The translations under genes were made by a program, and so were the position numbers. DNA of 64,000 nucleotides from Antedon bifida (Eukaryota > Echinodermata > Crinoidea > Comatulida > Antedonidae): assembly GCA_963402885.1 (NCBI GenBank), contig OY727102.1, positions 12,152,001 to 12,216,000 of the forward strand, in the 5' to 3' direction. Numbering within the stretch: the first letter of the stretch is position 1; each line of letters opens with the position of its first letter. This document shows positions 1-13,500 of this stretch, piece by piece. The notes below the pieces were generated by a model, which saw only the letters and a list, made by a program, of their open reading frames with translations, was not told the DNA's origin and searched no databases.

Positions 1-318
1 TCTTCAAGAAAGTGGAAAATTGTTACTGTTTTGTTTTGCGATATAACTTCATTATTTGTATGAGATGACAATAAGGCAAAGTATGTGCATCTGTAGGAAT
101 GTTGGCTCATCAAATGGGAAAATTGTGACCCTCTTATTTTTTGACATAACTTTGTCCTATGACACCTACTGTACTATAGTATTGAGATTTCGTCAAGAAA
201 TTGGAAAATTGTTACTGTTTTATTTTGCGATATCAAATGTCAAATGACCCTATTATTTTTTGACATGACACCATGATGTGATATGGCAAATTATATAGCA
301 AAATTAGTGCATAAATAA
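1..318. repeat. Degenerate tandem duplication, about 189-bp period
   Basis: A stretch beginning at about position 4 recurs, slightly diverged, at about 193. A shorter T-rich segment near 136 recurs near 251. No gene is supported here; the short open frame lies inside the repeat. This is probably the right edge of a longer satellite or an old duplication cut by the window start. Confidence 0.5.
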
Positions 319-372
319 TTGATATCAAAAAAAATATCTCTTTGCATCCAGAACTACAGTATATACCAACTA

Positions 373-790
373 CAATATATATGGAGTCAAGTCAACCCAT
401 TTCACAATATATATGGAGTCAAGTCAACCCATTTCACAATATATATGGAGTCAAGTCAACCCATTTCACAATATATATGGAGTCAAGTCAACCCATTTCA
501 CAATATATATGGAGTCAAGTCAACCCATTTCACAATATATATGGAGTCAAGTCAACCCATTTCACAATATATATGGAGTCAAGTCAACCCATTTCACAAT
601 ATATATGGAGTCAAGTCAACCCATTTCACAATATATATGGAGTCAAGTCAACCCATTTCACAATATATATGGAGTCAAGTCAACCCATTTCACAATATAT
701 ATGGAGTCAAGTCAACCCATTTCACAATATATATGGAGTCAAGTCAACCCATTTCACAATATATATGGAGTCAAGTCAACCCATTTCACA
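373..790. repeat. 32-bp minisatellite, 13 near-identical copies
   Basis: Thirteen head-to-tail copies of a 32-bp unit run from 373 to about 788. Each unit has an (AT)n core followed by GGAGTCAAGTCAACCC. The copies are almost identical, so the array expanded recently or is being homogenised. The unit has no stop codon on the plus strand and 32 is not a multiple of three, so all three plus frames stay open through the array. The long reading frames here are a by-product of that. The array is 163 bp beyond the ANKRD66 stop codon. Confidence 0.95.
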
Positions 791-952
791 ATTTTTGTTA
801 GAGCAAGTTAAAATCTGAACAGACAAATAGTACTAAAGTTTAAAATTGTTGCATTTAATTTGTTCTGAAGAATACTACATACAAGATACTAAAAAAGGCA
901 CTATAAATATAATATAAAATGCATAATATATAACTATAAATATTCTTTTTTT

Positions 953-2608
953 TTATAAAACATTTTCCGAACTATTAGAAATTTTGGTTTTTGATGCTGA
1001 ATTTGGTTTCTTTCCTTTTTTCTTTTTTGACATTTGTTCAAAGTTGCTAATTCTTTCATCTTCTAATTCTTGCAGCTCTTTCTCGACCGCCTCATGTTCT
1101 AATCTATAATAATAATACAATCAACAATTATAATTGTGCATTAATAATGTATACAAAGGATAAAAACAGCAGCTTATTTACAATTGAATCATGGGAGAAG
1201 TTTACTTAGTGATTTATTAAACAATGATTAATATTACTTCAATAATTTGTTTTGTTATTTTATAATCCACTTTTATAAAATGTAAACAAACTCAATAATT
1301 TATTTCGACAATTGATTTTACAGGTTTGTTACAGGATTGGATTTTCGGTAACGCTCAAAATGGTACTGTCATGTTTAAAATAATTTACATTTTCTTACAA
1401 CTTTCTTTTAGATGATAAAAAACATAATAAAAACAAACTTTACAAGTTAAAGTTAAACGGAATATTTATACTGGATCACTTAGCTAGCCATGACATTTAA
1501 ATTGATATATTTTTTTTAAAGCTCTGTCTACAGTATCACAGTATTGACAAGAAAAGTGTGATATGCTCCATATATGGGCACATCACACTTTTTTGCTTTA
1601 CTCCAAATTCCCTCTTCAGGGTAAATGAAATACTGTATGTTAATTACAGTAAATTAATTATAATACATTACTTACATATCAAAATAATCAACACATTCAT
1701 AATGGCCGTACAACTGTGCAATGTCTCTGGGTGTATCCCCAGAATTGTCTTGCATGTTCATCGGAGCTTTGAACTTTTGTAAGACACGAAGGACGCTGAC
1801 TTTACCAATCTCAGCTGCAAAGTGTGCAGCCGTCCAACCACTCTCCGTTGCCATACGGGGATCAGCGCCATTGTCCAACAACACCCTTGTACACTCAGCA
1901 TGGCCTAAAAATAATCATTTCCATTAACATGTAAACATAACATTCATAGGGTATTCTTAGTAGGCATATAATATAGGAATATAATAGTATTTTATTGTCT
2001 GTCTGCCATGTATCATTACTTTGTTGCCAATTGTCCCATAGCCGATTCCTTTAACATCCTTGTTATGTTTCCTGTTTAGTTATATTAATAATTATATATG
2101 TGGGTGGTGGGAAGATTATTTTATCTAAATTTTGTATGTTTTTAAATATATATTATTATTATATTTTTGTCAAACATTGCCTGTAAAAAAGTGGGAACTT
2201 TGTTCCTGTTAATAGTAAGCAAAATAAATGATAAATTACTTGGGAGGGTTGCTATCTTTAATGGACATGATGTAAGGCCTAGAACCTACGGGGACCCTTA
2301 CGGATTAATAGGTTAAAGGGCTAGGCCTCTAGTAGGCTAGTACTAAGTTAAGTTCCTGTGATTTTCAATGTTTGTTGAAAGCATGCACTTCTCTCTCAAT
2401 TTATAAGAATAGGCCTTTTATTAGACAGGCCATGCATGGAGTAATAAAAATAGGCCTACTACTACAGCTTGCCTTTTATTGCTGCCCAATGTAAGGGTGT
2501 ACGACTATCCCATTCTAGATCTGGTAGATTCACATCGTATCTAGCCGTCTTCATTAATGCTTCAATTTGATCACTATCCCCATTTGATGCAGCTTCGTGA
2601 ACCTCCAT
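953..2608 (-). CDS. ANKRD66: Ankyrin repeat domain-containing protein 66-like
   Basis: Three coding exons on the minus strand (2473-2608, 1676-1904, 953-1103) join in frame to 171 residues and end in TAA. The first two exons encode ankyrin repeats, with the signatures TPLHWAAIKG, NGADPRMATESGWTAAHFAAE and SGDTPRDIAQLYGH. The last exon is a Lys/Glu-rich, probably coiled-coil tail that includes LEHEAVEKELQELEDERI. Order, spacing and size match vertebrate ANKRD66, a small protein with no well-established function. The start is the ATG at 2606-2608, giving MEVHEAA. Intron 1 fits only a GC donor (exon end AAAG, then gcaagc), which keeps the frame and the conserved IKG. Intron 2 is GT-AG. The assignment rests on the ankyrin pattern and is fairly secure; another small ankyrin protein is the alternative. 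Confidence 0.85.
1518..1600. mobile_element. Partial copy of the GCTCTGTCTACAC hairpin MITE
   Basis: This degraded copy in ANKRD66 intron 2 keeps the left terminal sequence and the CCATATATGGGCACATCACAC core. The right terminal arm is lost. Confidence 0.7.
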
Positions 2609-3044
2609 TGTATATTGAATGGTAGGCCCAGCCTCAGTCAGGCAGCAGCAGGTCTCTTCCTAGACTAGTATAGCCAGTATTGTTACTGTTAGTAAGGTTA
2701 AGGTAGGATTTAACTAGCATTTTTGTATAATTTACATGCCTAACCGGTAATTGAACTTATAAAACTGAAAATCTACATAATCTTCCAGATAGAAAAATAG
2801 TATTTTATTGAAATAATAGGCTCCTAGTGGTTTAAAACACGTCTTTAAGTACAATATGTCTACTAGGGTAGGCCTAGCGGCGAAAAGTAGAGCGTCATGT
2901 CGCCATGGTTGAGCGAGTGCGTTGAGGCGTGACAAGTTTTAATTGAGGGCGGACTTTAATATTTTTAATTTATGTACTGTATCAGTCTGTTATCTTTGGT
3001 GTATCAGAGAAAATACCAACATTTGAAACAAATATGGCATGTTT

Positions 3045-3300
3045 GTGACGTTTTCAGTTTTTCCGTTGCACTTGTTTTATATATTGGCCGACTTCATGTT
3101 ATTAATTTTTTGTGATGTTGACTATCATCGGAATCATGCCTTCCTCCATAGCCTTTTTTTTTTTAATTCTCTTTTCTTTTGTCCATCCAACAATCATCAT
3201 AATCTTAATTATTTTACCTTATCATTTCTGTATACTATTTTGTATTGTATTGCTATGGAGGAAAATAAATGTCTTTTGAAATGAAATGAAATGCAGCAAT
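3045..3300 (+). mobile_element. Probable non-LTR retrotransposon 3' fragment
   Basis: The segment ends in AAAATAAATG followed by repeated GAAAT units. Short tandem tails of this kind are typical of CR1/L2-type elements and SINEs that borrow their tails. Upstream sequence is T-rich and non-coding. Family assignment is by tail type only. Confidence 0.4.
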
Positions 3301-3604
3301 ATTTAAATAGAAGTTAAACATATTCATAATAGTTTAAAAAAAAAAAAAAAAATTTAAATTTTAAATTTAGCCAATATCATTTATTTTAAATATATTCCAA
3401 TACAAAACAACTTATGCAATGTAATTTGTTTCTTATCTGCAACTAATATTTTAAATATTATTAAGGCACTAATGTACATGCAATGTGAATGAAATATGTA
3501 CAGTACATTTCTACACAGAGAAAAAAAACACCTATATATAAATATTTAAAATACATTTTATACGGTATAATTAATACTACAAATTCATTTAATTAAGTAA
3601 CCAT

Positions 3605-3985
3605 TACATGATGAATACAGTAAATATATATACTCTTATTATAAACATCACAGGCACAGAACATTAATTGTAAACTGCTCGGTGATATAGTACTGGAAAT
3701 GAATTAGTTTAAAACAATAAAGGTCTGTGAGAATGAGAAAAACCTGCCCCAACCAAGATCGAACCCAGAACCATTTATACATGATGAATACAGTAAAAAC
3801 ATATACCCTTATTATAAACATCACAGGCACAGTAGTGATATAGTACTAGAAATTAATTAATTTGAGACAATAAAGGTCTGTGAGAATGAGAAAAAGCCAC
3901 CCCAACTGAGATCCAACCCAGAACCTTCTGCTTGATAATATGTAGATGTCCTAACCATTAGACCACTGGGGCTTCCAAATTTGAT
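3605..3985 (-). mobile_element. tRNA-derived SINE copies with duplicated flank
   Basis: Read on the minus strand, 3874-3985 has a tRNA-like head: an A box around GTGGTCTAATGGTTAGGA and a B box around GGTTCTGGGTTGGATC. A shorter copy at about 3715-3776 keeps only the B-box half and tail. The flanking sequence, which includes TTATAAACATCACAGGCACA, occurs twice, near 3637 and 3812. The locus therefore looks like a local duplication of about 170 bp that carried part of the SINE. The head resembles tRNA-Glu or tRNA-Asp. It is not an intact tRNA gene. Confidence 0.7.
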
Positions 3986-4540
3986 TGGATAACACTGTAA
4001 ATATATACTTGTTGTGAATATAGATAGTGGCCTTGTTCATCACTACCTAGTTACTGCCTGAAACTACCTTACCACATGATGTAGATATTCAGACTTGATG
4101 CCTTATTAAACCATCATCATATTATTACTGACTACATCAATAAACAGGCAGTCCTGCCAGAACATACAGCAAATTATTAGAAGTTTATTACATATACCCT
4201 TATAATTATGTACACACCTTCTTTGGGAAACACCTAGATTAATGGAGTTTCTACTGTAGTTCTATTAGCGTATTATTGACATAAACTTATTACCAAAATA
4301 AGCATCTAAAAACCTCCATGGTTAGTACTGTTTATAGAGAATACATTAAAGAAAATATTAAAACTCTACCATACTATTAAAATAATATAAGGTTAAAACA
4401 TATAATATGTTCAATCTGTGTATTGCACCATTTACCAACCTCTAAGTATGTTTTAACTATCATGAAAGCAATAATAACTGGTAGTTATACTGATCTTTCT
4501 ATGAGAATGGTAGCCAGACAACCATTAATAACCTATGACC

Positions 4541-7500
4541 TCACACTGATTCATCTTTGGGTTCGTCAATTGCAATTTTTGAATATGACCCTTTCAAGCC
4601 ATCATTCACTGGTTCATCTGTGTTAATTGATTGATTAAAAGGAGATACAAATGTTTCTTGTGAAATAAGTCGGTGGAGTGCTCCATTGCGCTTCGGCACT
4701 GGTTGTGATCCTGCTGGGATTTGCTTTGACTTCCAGTCTAAGTTTCCTATCCATTCTGGTGTGCTTGGTGCTATTGGAATCTGACTGGATACATTCTTTA
4801 AGATAAAAAGAAAAGAATTTTCAATCATTGATGAGTAATTAGTTTGTTTCAAAACAAATAAACACATTTTTTATTCTTCATCATCAAAAACAGACACAAA
4901 CAAATTCATGATAAAGTCAATAAAGAGATGAAAAGGGAACACACTAAAATGAGGTTGATCAATTTTGTCCCCAAAAATGTAATCATCATACATCATACTA
5001 ACAATTCCCTGATTGATCGTGAAATCAAAACAATACTGTATTACACGCAACAGGTAGATCACCTTTCAGCTTTTTAAACTACTTTAGCAGAACAGGAGTA
5101 GAACATAAAAAAATTGAACAGCTTACATAAAAAATGAAGATTAATTAAATCAGATTTTGAACATGTTATTTTGTAGTTTTAATGAAGTTAGTCACTTCCT
5201 TAGGAAAACAATAATGTTTTCACTTATAAAATAATAAATAAATTGTTAAATTCAACCAAAAACCCATTGGCTGGCAGCCAATTTGACCATTTTTTTGCTT
5301 TAAATTACAGTTTTTCAGGTAAATATATTTTTTTCAATCCAACAAGTAACTATTATGTTACATTAAAATGGTATATTCAACAAAAATGTTGTTAAGAATT
5401 ATTTTTTCAGGGGGACAATACATCTTTAAGAAGAAGAGACATACCAACTGCGGATCCTGAAGCTTCTGTACAAAATCCTGATAAGGTGGCTCCCTCTCTA
5501 GTTCACCAAGCAACACCTTAAAATCTCTTGCAATGCTGGCTGCTTTTGGACCTTTTAGAGTGTCAGTGGCGGATCCTTCAGCCTTGTCTATTTTTTGCAT
5601 AGTCTGTGAATAGAAAAAAGGTTCAAAATAAATACAAAATATAAACGTATGTTTATCATGCAGTGTACTTTACATAAACTTGTTTCATCACTATTACTTT
5701 TCCCCCCATTTTTCTTTTATTTTTGTATGTTGTGATGTTTTAAGGTGTAAACTAAATTGGGGTTGGGTCAACCAGCTCAGTGATTCAGCTCACTTAGGCT
5801 GATCCTGGTCTCCCCAAATTTTAGGAGGTTTTTTTTGTTATTTAAATACTGAAAAGGAATGAATAAATAGTGAAATGAAATTTCACAATTGTAATAAGTT
5901 GTTACAAGTTTTTGCAACAAAGTTGAGAGTGAATCTCAACATTTCAAGAAATCTGGGGGGTGGGGCGGGGGGGGGGGGGATCATTTTAGAGATTAAAATT
6001 ATGTTAACTTTGTTAATAAACTTTTTCCTTGAAAACAATATTTAAAGAGTTTTTGTACTTCTTGAAAATCTTGAAATAACTTCTTTCCAATGTTTTGTCG
6101 CTCTGCATTTCCACCAATGACATCATAGTACTCCCTGGCAACCTTTAAGGAAAAATAACAAACTATTTATATATTCTTCTTATTACATTTCATTACTAAG
6201 CTAAGTACATATTCTTTGAAAAACATGTGGTATGTGGTCTAGGTTAAAGTTTCCAGTGTATGCATATTGCTTGTGTGCACTTTACAGAACCTAGTACATC
6301 TTTCGAGACGAGTAGGGGGTTACCCCAGTGTACTAGTTCACACACACACTGTCGTGGACAGACGTAATGGCGCCATAGTTGGCTGCCGATGACACGATGT
6401 GACCCTTAGGGGAGAAGAATGTTGTTAAAAAGGTATAACATCTAAGTCCACAGCACTCTGATCTTCATGAAATAGCGCTATATAAATGTCGCATTACATT
6501 AATTCTAAATGTATTACAAGTTTTAAATAGTAAATTGAAAATCGAAATTCCAGCAGCAAGACAGAAATACAAGGATTAAATTGAAATCTGATGTACTTAA
6601 TTTAGTTTACCTTGATGTCATTCTTCCAAAACTGAAGTGTGGCAGCAGTACTGGTTTTAGGAGCCACTTCTTTAATCTTGATTGTGAAAAATATTTAAAA
6701 TAAACAATTGTTATTTCATGAGCTGTAACATTGACTGCTTTATACATTATATTTATATAAAAAAAAAAATAGAGCAGTAATAGGGATATTGAGTTTTGAG
6801 AAGAATAATTATTCATTATGAAATGAAACAAAACCTACTACCGTATATTCTCGGGTATAATCCCACTCCCTACCTTATGTCTGATTTTACAAACATATCC
6901 CCGGTAATAGTCTGAGTATTAACTTTTGGTGTGGATGTACAGTAGGCCTCTCTTTCACCAGTTCTGATGAGTTTTTACAAGAAATGCTTACCAATCATTT
7001 TTTTCCTCAAACCAGGGTTTCCCCGGGTATAACCCCACACCCCAAAGTTTGCCCAATTTTGCATTCTAGGTGGGTGGGATTATATCTGAGGATATATGGT
7101 ATTAAAATATGAATCAATTACAATTAAGTGAATGAGAAAAAAAAACTATGACTTGGTATGAACTTTTTTATTATGTACACCTATCAAAAAATTGCATATA
7201 AATGTACTGTACCTTCATAACTAAAACTGCCATCAGAAAAACACATACAATATTTAGAAGAGTAAGTGTTAGACTCAGTGTACCAGCCACTGCCAGGTCT
7301 GATGCATCGTCCATTGCAAATACATCGTCCGTAGTGTTGACCAATGCATCGTCCACTGCAGATTGACATGCTTTGATTATAGATGTGGCCCACAACATTC
7401 CCTAATAAAAAAATATAGTCACACTACACAATTTTGTGTTTCTTTTTACCTAGTGATGTTAAGCTAGGCCTAGGCAGCCAAGCAACACGTACCTGATGTT

Positions 7501-10500
7501 AAGCTAGGCCTAGGCAGCCAAGCAACACGTGCCTGATGTTAAGCTAGACCTAGGCAGCCAAGCAACACGTACCTGATGTTAAGCTAGGCCTAGGCAGCCA
7601 AGCAACACGTACCTGATGTTAAGCTAGACCTAGGCAGCAAAGCAACACGTACCTGATGTTAAGCTAGGCCTAGGCAGCCAAGCAACACGTACCTGATGTT
7701 AAGCTAGGCCTAGGCAGCCAAGCAACACGTAACTGCACTTCGTTAAAATTTACCGCAGTCATATTTTGGACGGCGTTCTCAATATTTTACTGCCATGCAA
7801 AACAGATATTTACTTGCTTACGAAAACTAATACATACGTGTGATTTATGCATTTTCGTTATCGTATTCGCGAAACCTCCCTATAGTTTATTTTATTAAAA
7901 CATCAATGTAAGGGTTACTTACTGCATTTACAGCAGGTGGCAGTAAGGAGGCAGATATGGCAACACCAATCAGAGAGCCAGTGTTATTACTCAGGATTGA
8001 TAATGCCACTCCAGCACCAGATGGTAAAGCTATAAACAGACCAATTAAAAGACTCCTTGATTCACCCCTGAAAAAAAAACCCCACCGTTAAAATTATCAT
8101 CTCTGATTGCAAGATAACGTTCCCTCCACTATTTGACTCTATCTCTCTTTATCTTAATAAATGTAAATGCACTCTAAATGTAATTTATAATCATCCTCAT
8201 ATTCTGAACTTGAAACTGAAGAAATTTGCAATAGGTGCAGGTCCTCCATGGACCCAATGGCAACAGTGCATAATTAAATTGATAATGTTTTACCTGCTTG
8301 TCATCTCGTAAGTTGGCCATACGTCTTTACCTAAGACCGGATAAGCCACAAAACCAAATAACAGTCCTAAAAAAATAATCAATTTTGATTTTTAAAATTA
8401 ATTTTCAAACCTGTTTACTAGAAAATTGTTTGCATACATTCAAATGCTTTAAACCTAAATCCAATATCTGTAAAATACGAGACTGCAAAAGGTAACCAAA
8501 TTATGTTGATTTAACCAAATTGTGTTAATTTAACCAAATTATGTTAATTTAACCAAATTATGTTAATTTAACCAAATTATGTTAATTTACCTACCGCATA
8601 AAACACACATGAGTAAACCAACGACTTCAGTTTTAATCCCGTTATTGCGCAATGGATTGTGTTTGATCACAATACCAAATGTGCCTCCCATGATAGGTCC
8701 CTAAGAACAATTATAAAATAAATACCGGTATTAAGTAACTACTGGGTGCTTGCAAGGTGTGGTGTTGTGTTAGGAAGGTTGGGAGAATATGCATTCTCTA
8801 CCCCAATTTTCAGGTCATGTCATTTTAATAAATAAAGTGCCTAATCCTTTGGTGCATGTGGTACTACTATTTTTGTATAGCGTTGTGGTGTGCATGTGGT
8901 GTTTAGTAAAACCATTTTAGACTGTCTGCTCATATGCATCAGTGTTCATGCTATCCACAAAGTAATGGACGTCCTCAGTCCTATGTCAATTTGGTAACAA
9001 TGTCTATTTCATTTTTAATTGAATTGTAATAAATTTAATAATGAAAATCTTGTTGATATGGGTATAATAAACTTGCTCCCTATAATTTTATTTAAGGCTT
9101 CGATAAACCTGTATATTAACTAGACAGTTTGTAGACACTGAATTCTAATGTTTGTATACATTTTAGATAGTAAAAGTAATATTGACCATCTCTTACCATT
9201 AATGGAGATATTAACATACTTGCAACCAAAATCACAGAACTGTTTTCTGACAAACCAATCGCAGATATCAAACTAACAAAGAGGAAATGTAATGTACAAT
9301 AAAAGGCAGTTTGACTGAAACACTCAATTCCTACAATTTCAAACTTTCCAAATTGAGGAATGTTTCTATAATTAATGTGTATGTTTATATATGATATATA
9401 AACAAATGTTCAAATAATTTCATTTGACTTCGTATGATTTTTTGATGAAGTTTCTGATGAAGATAGACCTTCTACACCAACAGAGAGAACCCGGGGCCTC
9501 CCGTAGAAGACCTCTTAACACCATAGAGGGCGCACGTCATCGGAGAATACCTACCGATGATACATACATATATATACAGTTAAAAACAAAAACTGTAATT
9601 TCTTTTTAATAATTTTACCTTGCTAATATAATCAGTAGTACAAAATCAAATGTTAGATTTGATGAACTTTTGACTTCTTCCACAACCTTAAAAACAAAAG
9701 AAATATATTATTAAAAATTAAGACACACGAAACATTCCTATGAAATGAACATGGGACAATGCTTTAATGCTATGACCAACACCGCACCTATTTACGGAAC
9801 ACATTCCCATTAAACAAACAAGAGAGGCAATTTATGTTTTAATGCTATGGCTTATTCAGGGGACACACCAACTGTATTAAAATGTTCAACCAGAATTTGG
9901 TCTGGTGGGCTATATGTTACGTTTTTTGATCATATACATTAGTGTGAACGTATGTTAGTATGAACGTATGTTAGTGTGAATGTACGTTAGTGTGAATGTA
10001 CATTAGTGTTAACATACATTAATAGTGTGAACGCACCTATTCACTCACCATTTGTTATGCAACCACCAGACTGGAATAGTGGAAAGTTCTGAGTAGAGTG
10101 TGTAGTAGTGTAAAGTAGAGTTCTGCTCTATTTGAGTATTCCCAGCAAATTTGTTATATATTTAAACTTACCTGAGCCACAATCAATCTGGAACGAATTG
10201 ACTTGACAAAGTTTTTAACTTTCTTATCTTTTTGTGCTTCATCTTTTTTATGTGTAAGGTCTTCCTGAGACCCTGTTACACTGTTGTCAGCAATATGAAT
10301 TGGAACTGGAATAACACTAAATAAACAAAGAAAAACATCATTAGAGCTTAACTTACATTATAGTATTTTAAAGATATGTAACATAATAGTTATTCACTTT
10401 GACCAAAAACTGGATCGAAAAAAAAAATTTACCTGAAAAATGTAATTTAAAGCAAAAAATAATAAAAAATACAAAATAATAATTGTCTGTCACACAATGG

Positions 10501-13500
10501 TTTTTGGTTAAAATTAACTGTTTCTTTTGATTTCGTTCATGGTTTTTACCTGCAAGTTTTTATCATTGTAGGATGAATTTCAAAGTTGGCTGTAGTTATC
10601 TATTTATTTTAAAGAAAATAAATAGTAAATAAATTTAGTGTACCTGAGAGAAGACTGGAAGTTTTTTCCAATACCCTGTTCTGATAGAGAATTCAAAGCT
10701 TTCTCGGTAAGTTCTGCAGTGCTACAGATAAATGTCATTTGTACCCAAAGTTTGTTTTCAGAGATTGTTGTCACTTGCTTTTTGATTCCTATAGAGGGCA
10801 GTACAGTTTTTAAAATCTAAAAGAAAAAATATTTAGTATTGATTATTTTTTATTTATTTAAAACATTTGTCAAGTTTCACTATTTACTATTGGCACGGTT
10901 TAGTTTAGTACGACACGCATGTTGGCTGTGCCAATAGCCTCATGCCAAATAAACATCATTACATTTTCCATCAGTCTAAGTAATATTAATTTAATAATTT
11001 ATAATATGAGTTGGCTGAGGCTGAGCTAAAAATGTGTCAATTTGTGAAAAATACTATTAAATTAATATTATCTAATTATATTATTTAGGGTCATTCCATG
11101 CCAACTCAACAAATTTTCTGAAAATCATGGCTGGGTACCCCCTCAGATTTTCTTGAAACTCACATATAATATGCAACTATATGTCTCACGAACACACCAA
11201 ACATTTCAGTTGCCAACTCCAAGTCGTTAAAAAGTTATGGCCATTTGAAAATGTGTCGTCTGTAGAATTTTTGGTCTTAATAAATTACCTTTTTCTAAAG
11301 TTGCATTTCTAATTAGCCATATTTTAAAAATTATTAAAGCTAATAAGCTGAATATTGATACACTGACATAATTTTGGTCATAGATTAAAAATATGAAAAA
11401 AAATTTGCTGTATCTCAATTATTTTCCGAGATTTTCGTCCCTAGAGACCCCAATTTATTTTGTTGCAAACAGTTTCGGCAATTTTTACCCCTTATTTAAA
11501 TATGAAAATACATTTTTAAATTGATTTTTTCCTATACAATGTTAATATATGGTGCTAAATGTATCCATACAAAAAAGTTCATCATATTAAAAATTCATCC
11601 TAGGGGTACATTGCGCGTCAAAAAGTCACTCGGGACACAAAATACAAAAAATCATTACTTTTTCGTTTTGAACTTTGACCTTGTGGGCAATTATTCCCAA
11701 AGTTCAAACTCATCATATAAGTTCATCAATGTGTAATTCAGCTATGTTCCAAATACCAGTTTGGTGTCTTTATTCCTTCATGTCCAAATATGACTATGAA
11801 ATGAAGGCGTTTTGTGTATATTTGTAGCAATTTCAATGTAAAACATGCGATCGTCAATTTTCGGAAGATCATAATTTCAGTATTTTATCTCCTAGTTGCT
11901 TTCAATACATTCAATTTTAGACAATTTTTGGCCCTGAATCCATTTCTGCAATATTCAAAGTAACAAAATGAATAGTTTAAAAGATATATGTGGTCAAAAA
12001 TGGCTCAAGTGCATAAATAGTGTGCACATATTGCTACAATCGCGATATTTAAATGGACATAAGTTTTATACTGAAACCCCTAGAACATCACAACTTGTTA
12101 TCCTAGCAAAACTTTTGATCCTGAATCCATTTCTGCAACATTCAAAGTAACAAAATCAATAGTTTAAGAGATATACATAGGCAAAAATGGCTCAAGTGCA
12201 TAATTAATGTGCACATATTGCTACAATCGCGATATTTAAAAATGGACATAAGTTTTATACTGAAACCCCTAGAACATCACAACTTGTTATCCTAGCAAAA
12301 CTTTTGATCCTGAATCCATTTCTGCTTCATTCAAAGTAACAAAATGAATAGTTTTAAAGACATAAGTGCTCAAAATGTGCACAAATTTGACCATTATCAA
12401 GTAATGTATGTCACGTCTCTCTCTCTCCGCATGATGTATACTGAAACACCTGTACAGTAGCTGCTTCTCCAAAATGATACAATGTTTAGTTTTTAAGATA
12501 ATACAGTAAACCAAAAGAATGAATCAAATGCAGGAGGTACATTATTTATTGAAGTATTCATTAGACTGCTGGTGTGCTTCTTGGATGTTCATGAATTTTA
12601 CATAGACGTCCAGGCCATATTTTCTTCTGATCTTTCAAGTATTGTTCCTCCAATGTTCCATTCTTTATCATAAGTACTTTTATAAAAAGATGACTATATT
12701 TGAGAGGGAACACCACTACCTATATTAACATTTGATGTATACATTTTGTTAGGAAATTTATCATCTCAGCCTGTTAAACTAACGTTATGGACGTACTGTT
12801 ATGGGCATACATAAAAATGTACGTCCATATAACGACAAAAAGAAAAGAAAATTAAATGAAATGTTCATGATTTATGAATTATTTTTTAATCATAAGGCTA
12901 AAAAAAATACATATCAATATGCAATTACACAACTAAGAAAAAATGATTTGTTGTAATTTTGTTATGGACGTACACGTCACACCTAAAATTTACAAATTTT
13001 GCACAGCCAGAATGTTTTAAATTCTAGGGAAAAATTATAATAATTATGCATTTCCTTTTTAAAAACATTAAAATAAATTGCCCTATCATGTTAGAAAAAT
13101 CATTTTACATTATATGTTTGTAAATTGAATTTTAAGCAAAATTCAGCAAAAAAAATGAGAAAAAAACATTTTTCAAATGTACGTACATATTCAACAGACA
13201 AAATATTTGTTTTTTCTGATTATATATAAAAAAACAATTATAATTAATAAAAGTTAAACTAATAATATTTAGACACCATTTATGATTTTTCAATGTCAAT
13301 TTAAATTTTTGTTGCACTGGGTGACATTTTGCTGGAATTAATTGCCCATATATATACATATTTGCAATTGTTGCTGTGTGCATTCACTCTCCATTTTTAG
13401 CACATGTATCTTTAAAACTATTGATTTTGTTACTTCATTGATTGTAAAAATGGATTCAGGATCAAAAGTTTTGCTAGGATAACAAGTTGTGATGTTCTAG

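Larger units (their letters stand above)
2609..4540. other. Spacer between ANKRD66 5' end and DUF389 gene 3' end
   Basis: No gene is supported here. The first few hundred bases must hold the ANKRD66 promoter and carry TAGGCC-type motifs (around 2625 and 2870). The rest is AT-rich and contains a probable LINE tail, SINE fragments and the DUF389 3' flank. Open frames of 60-80 codons have low-complexity hydrophobic translations and no splice or codon support. Confidence 0.6.

Noticed and set aside
319..818. Three overlapping open frames of 132-160 codons
   Set aside because: They are translations of the 32-bp satellite in all three plus frames; the periodic peptide is identical in each.
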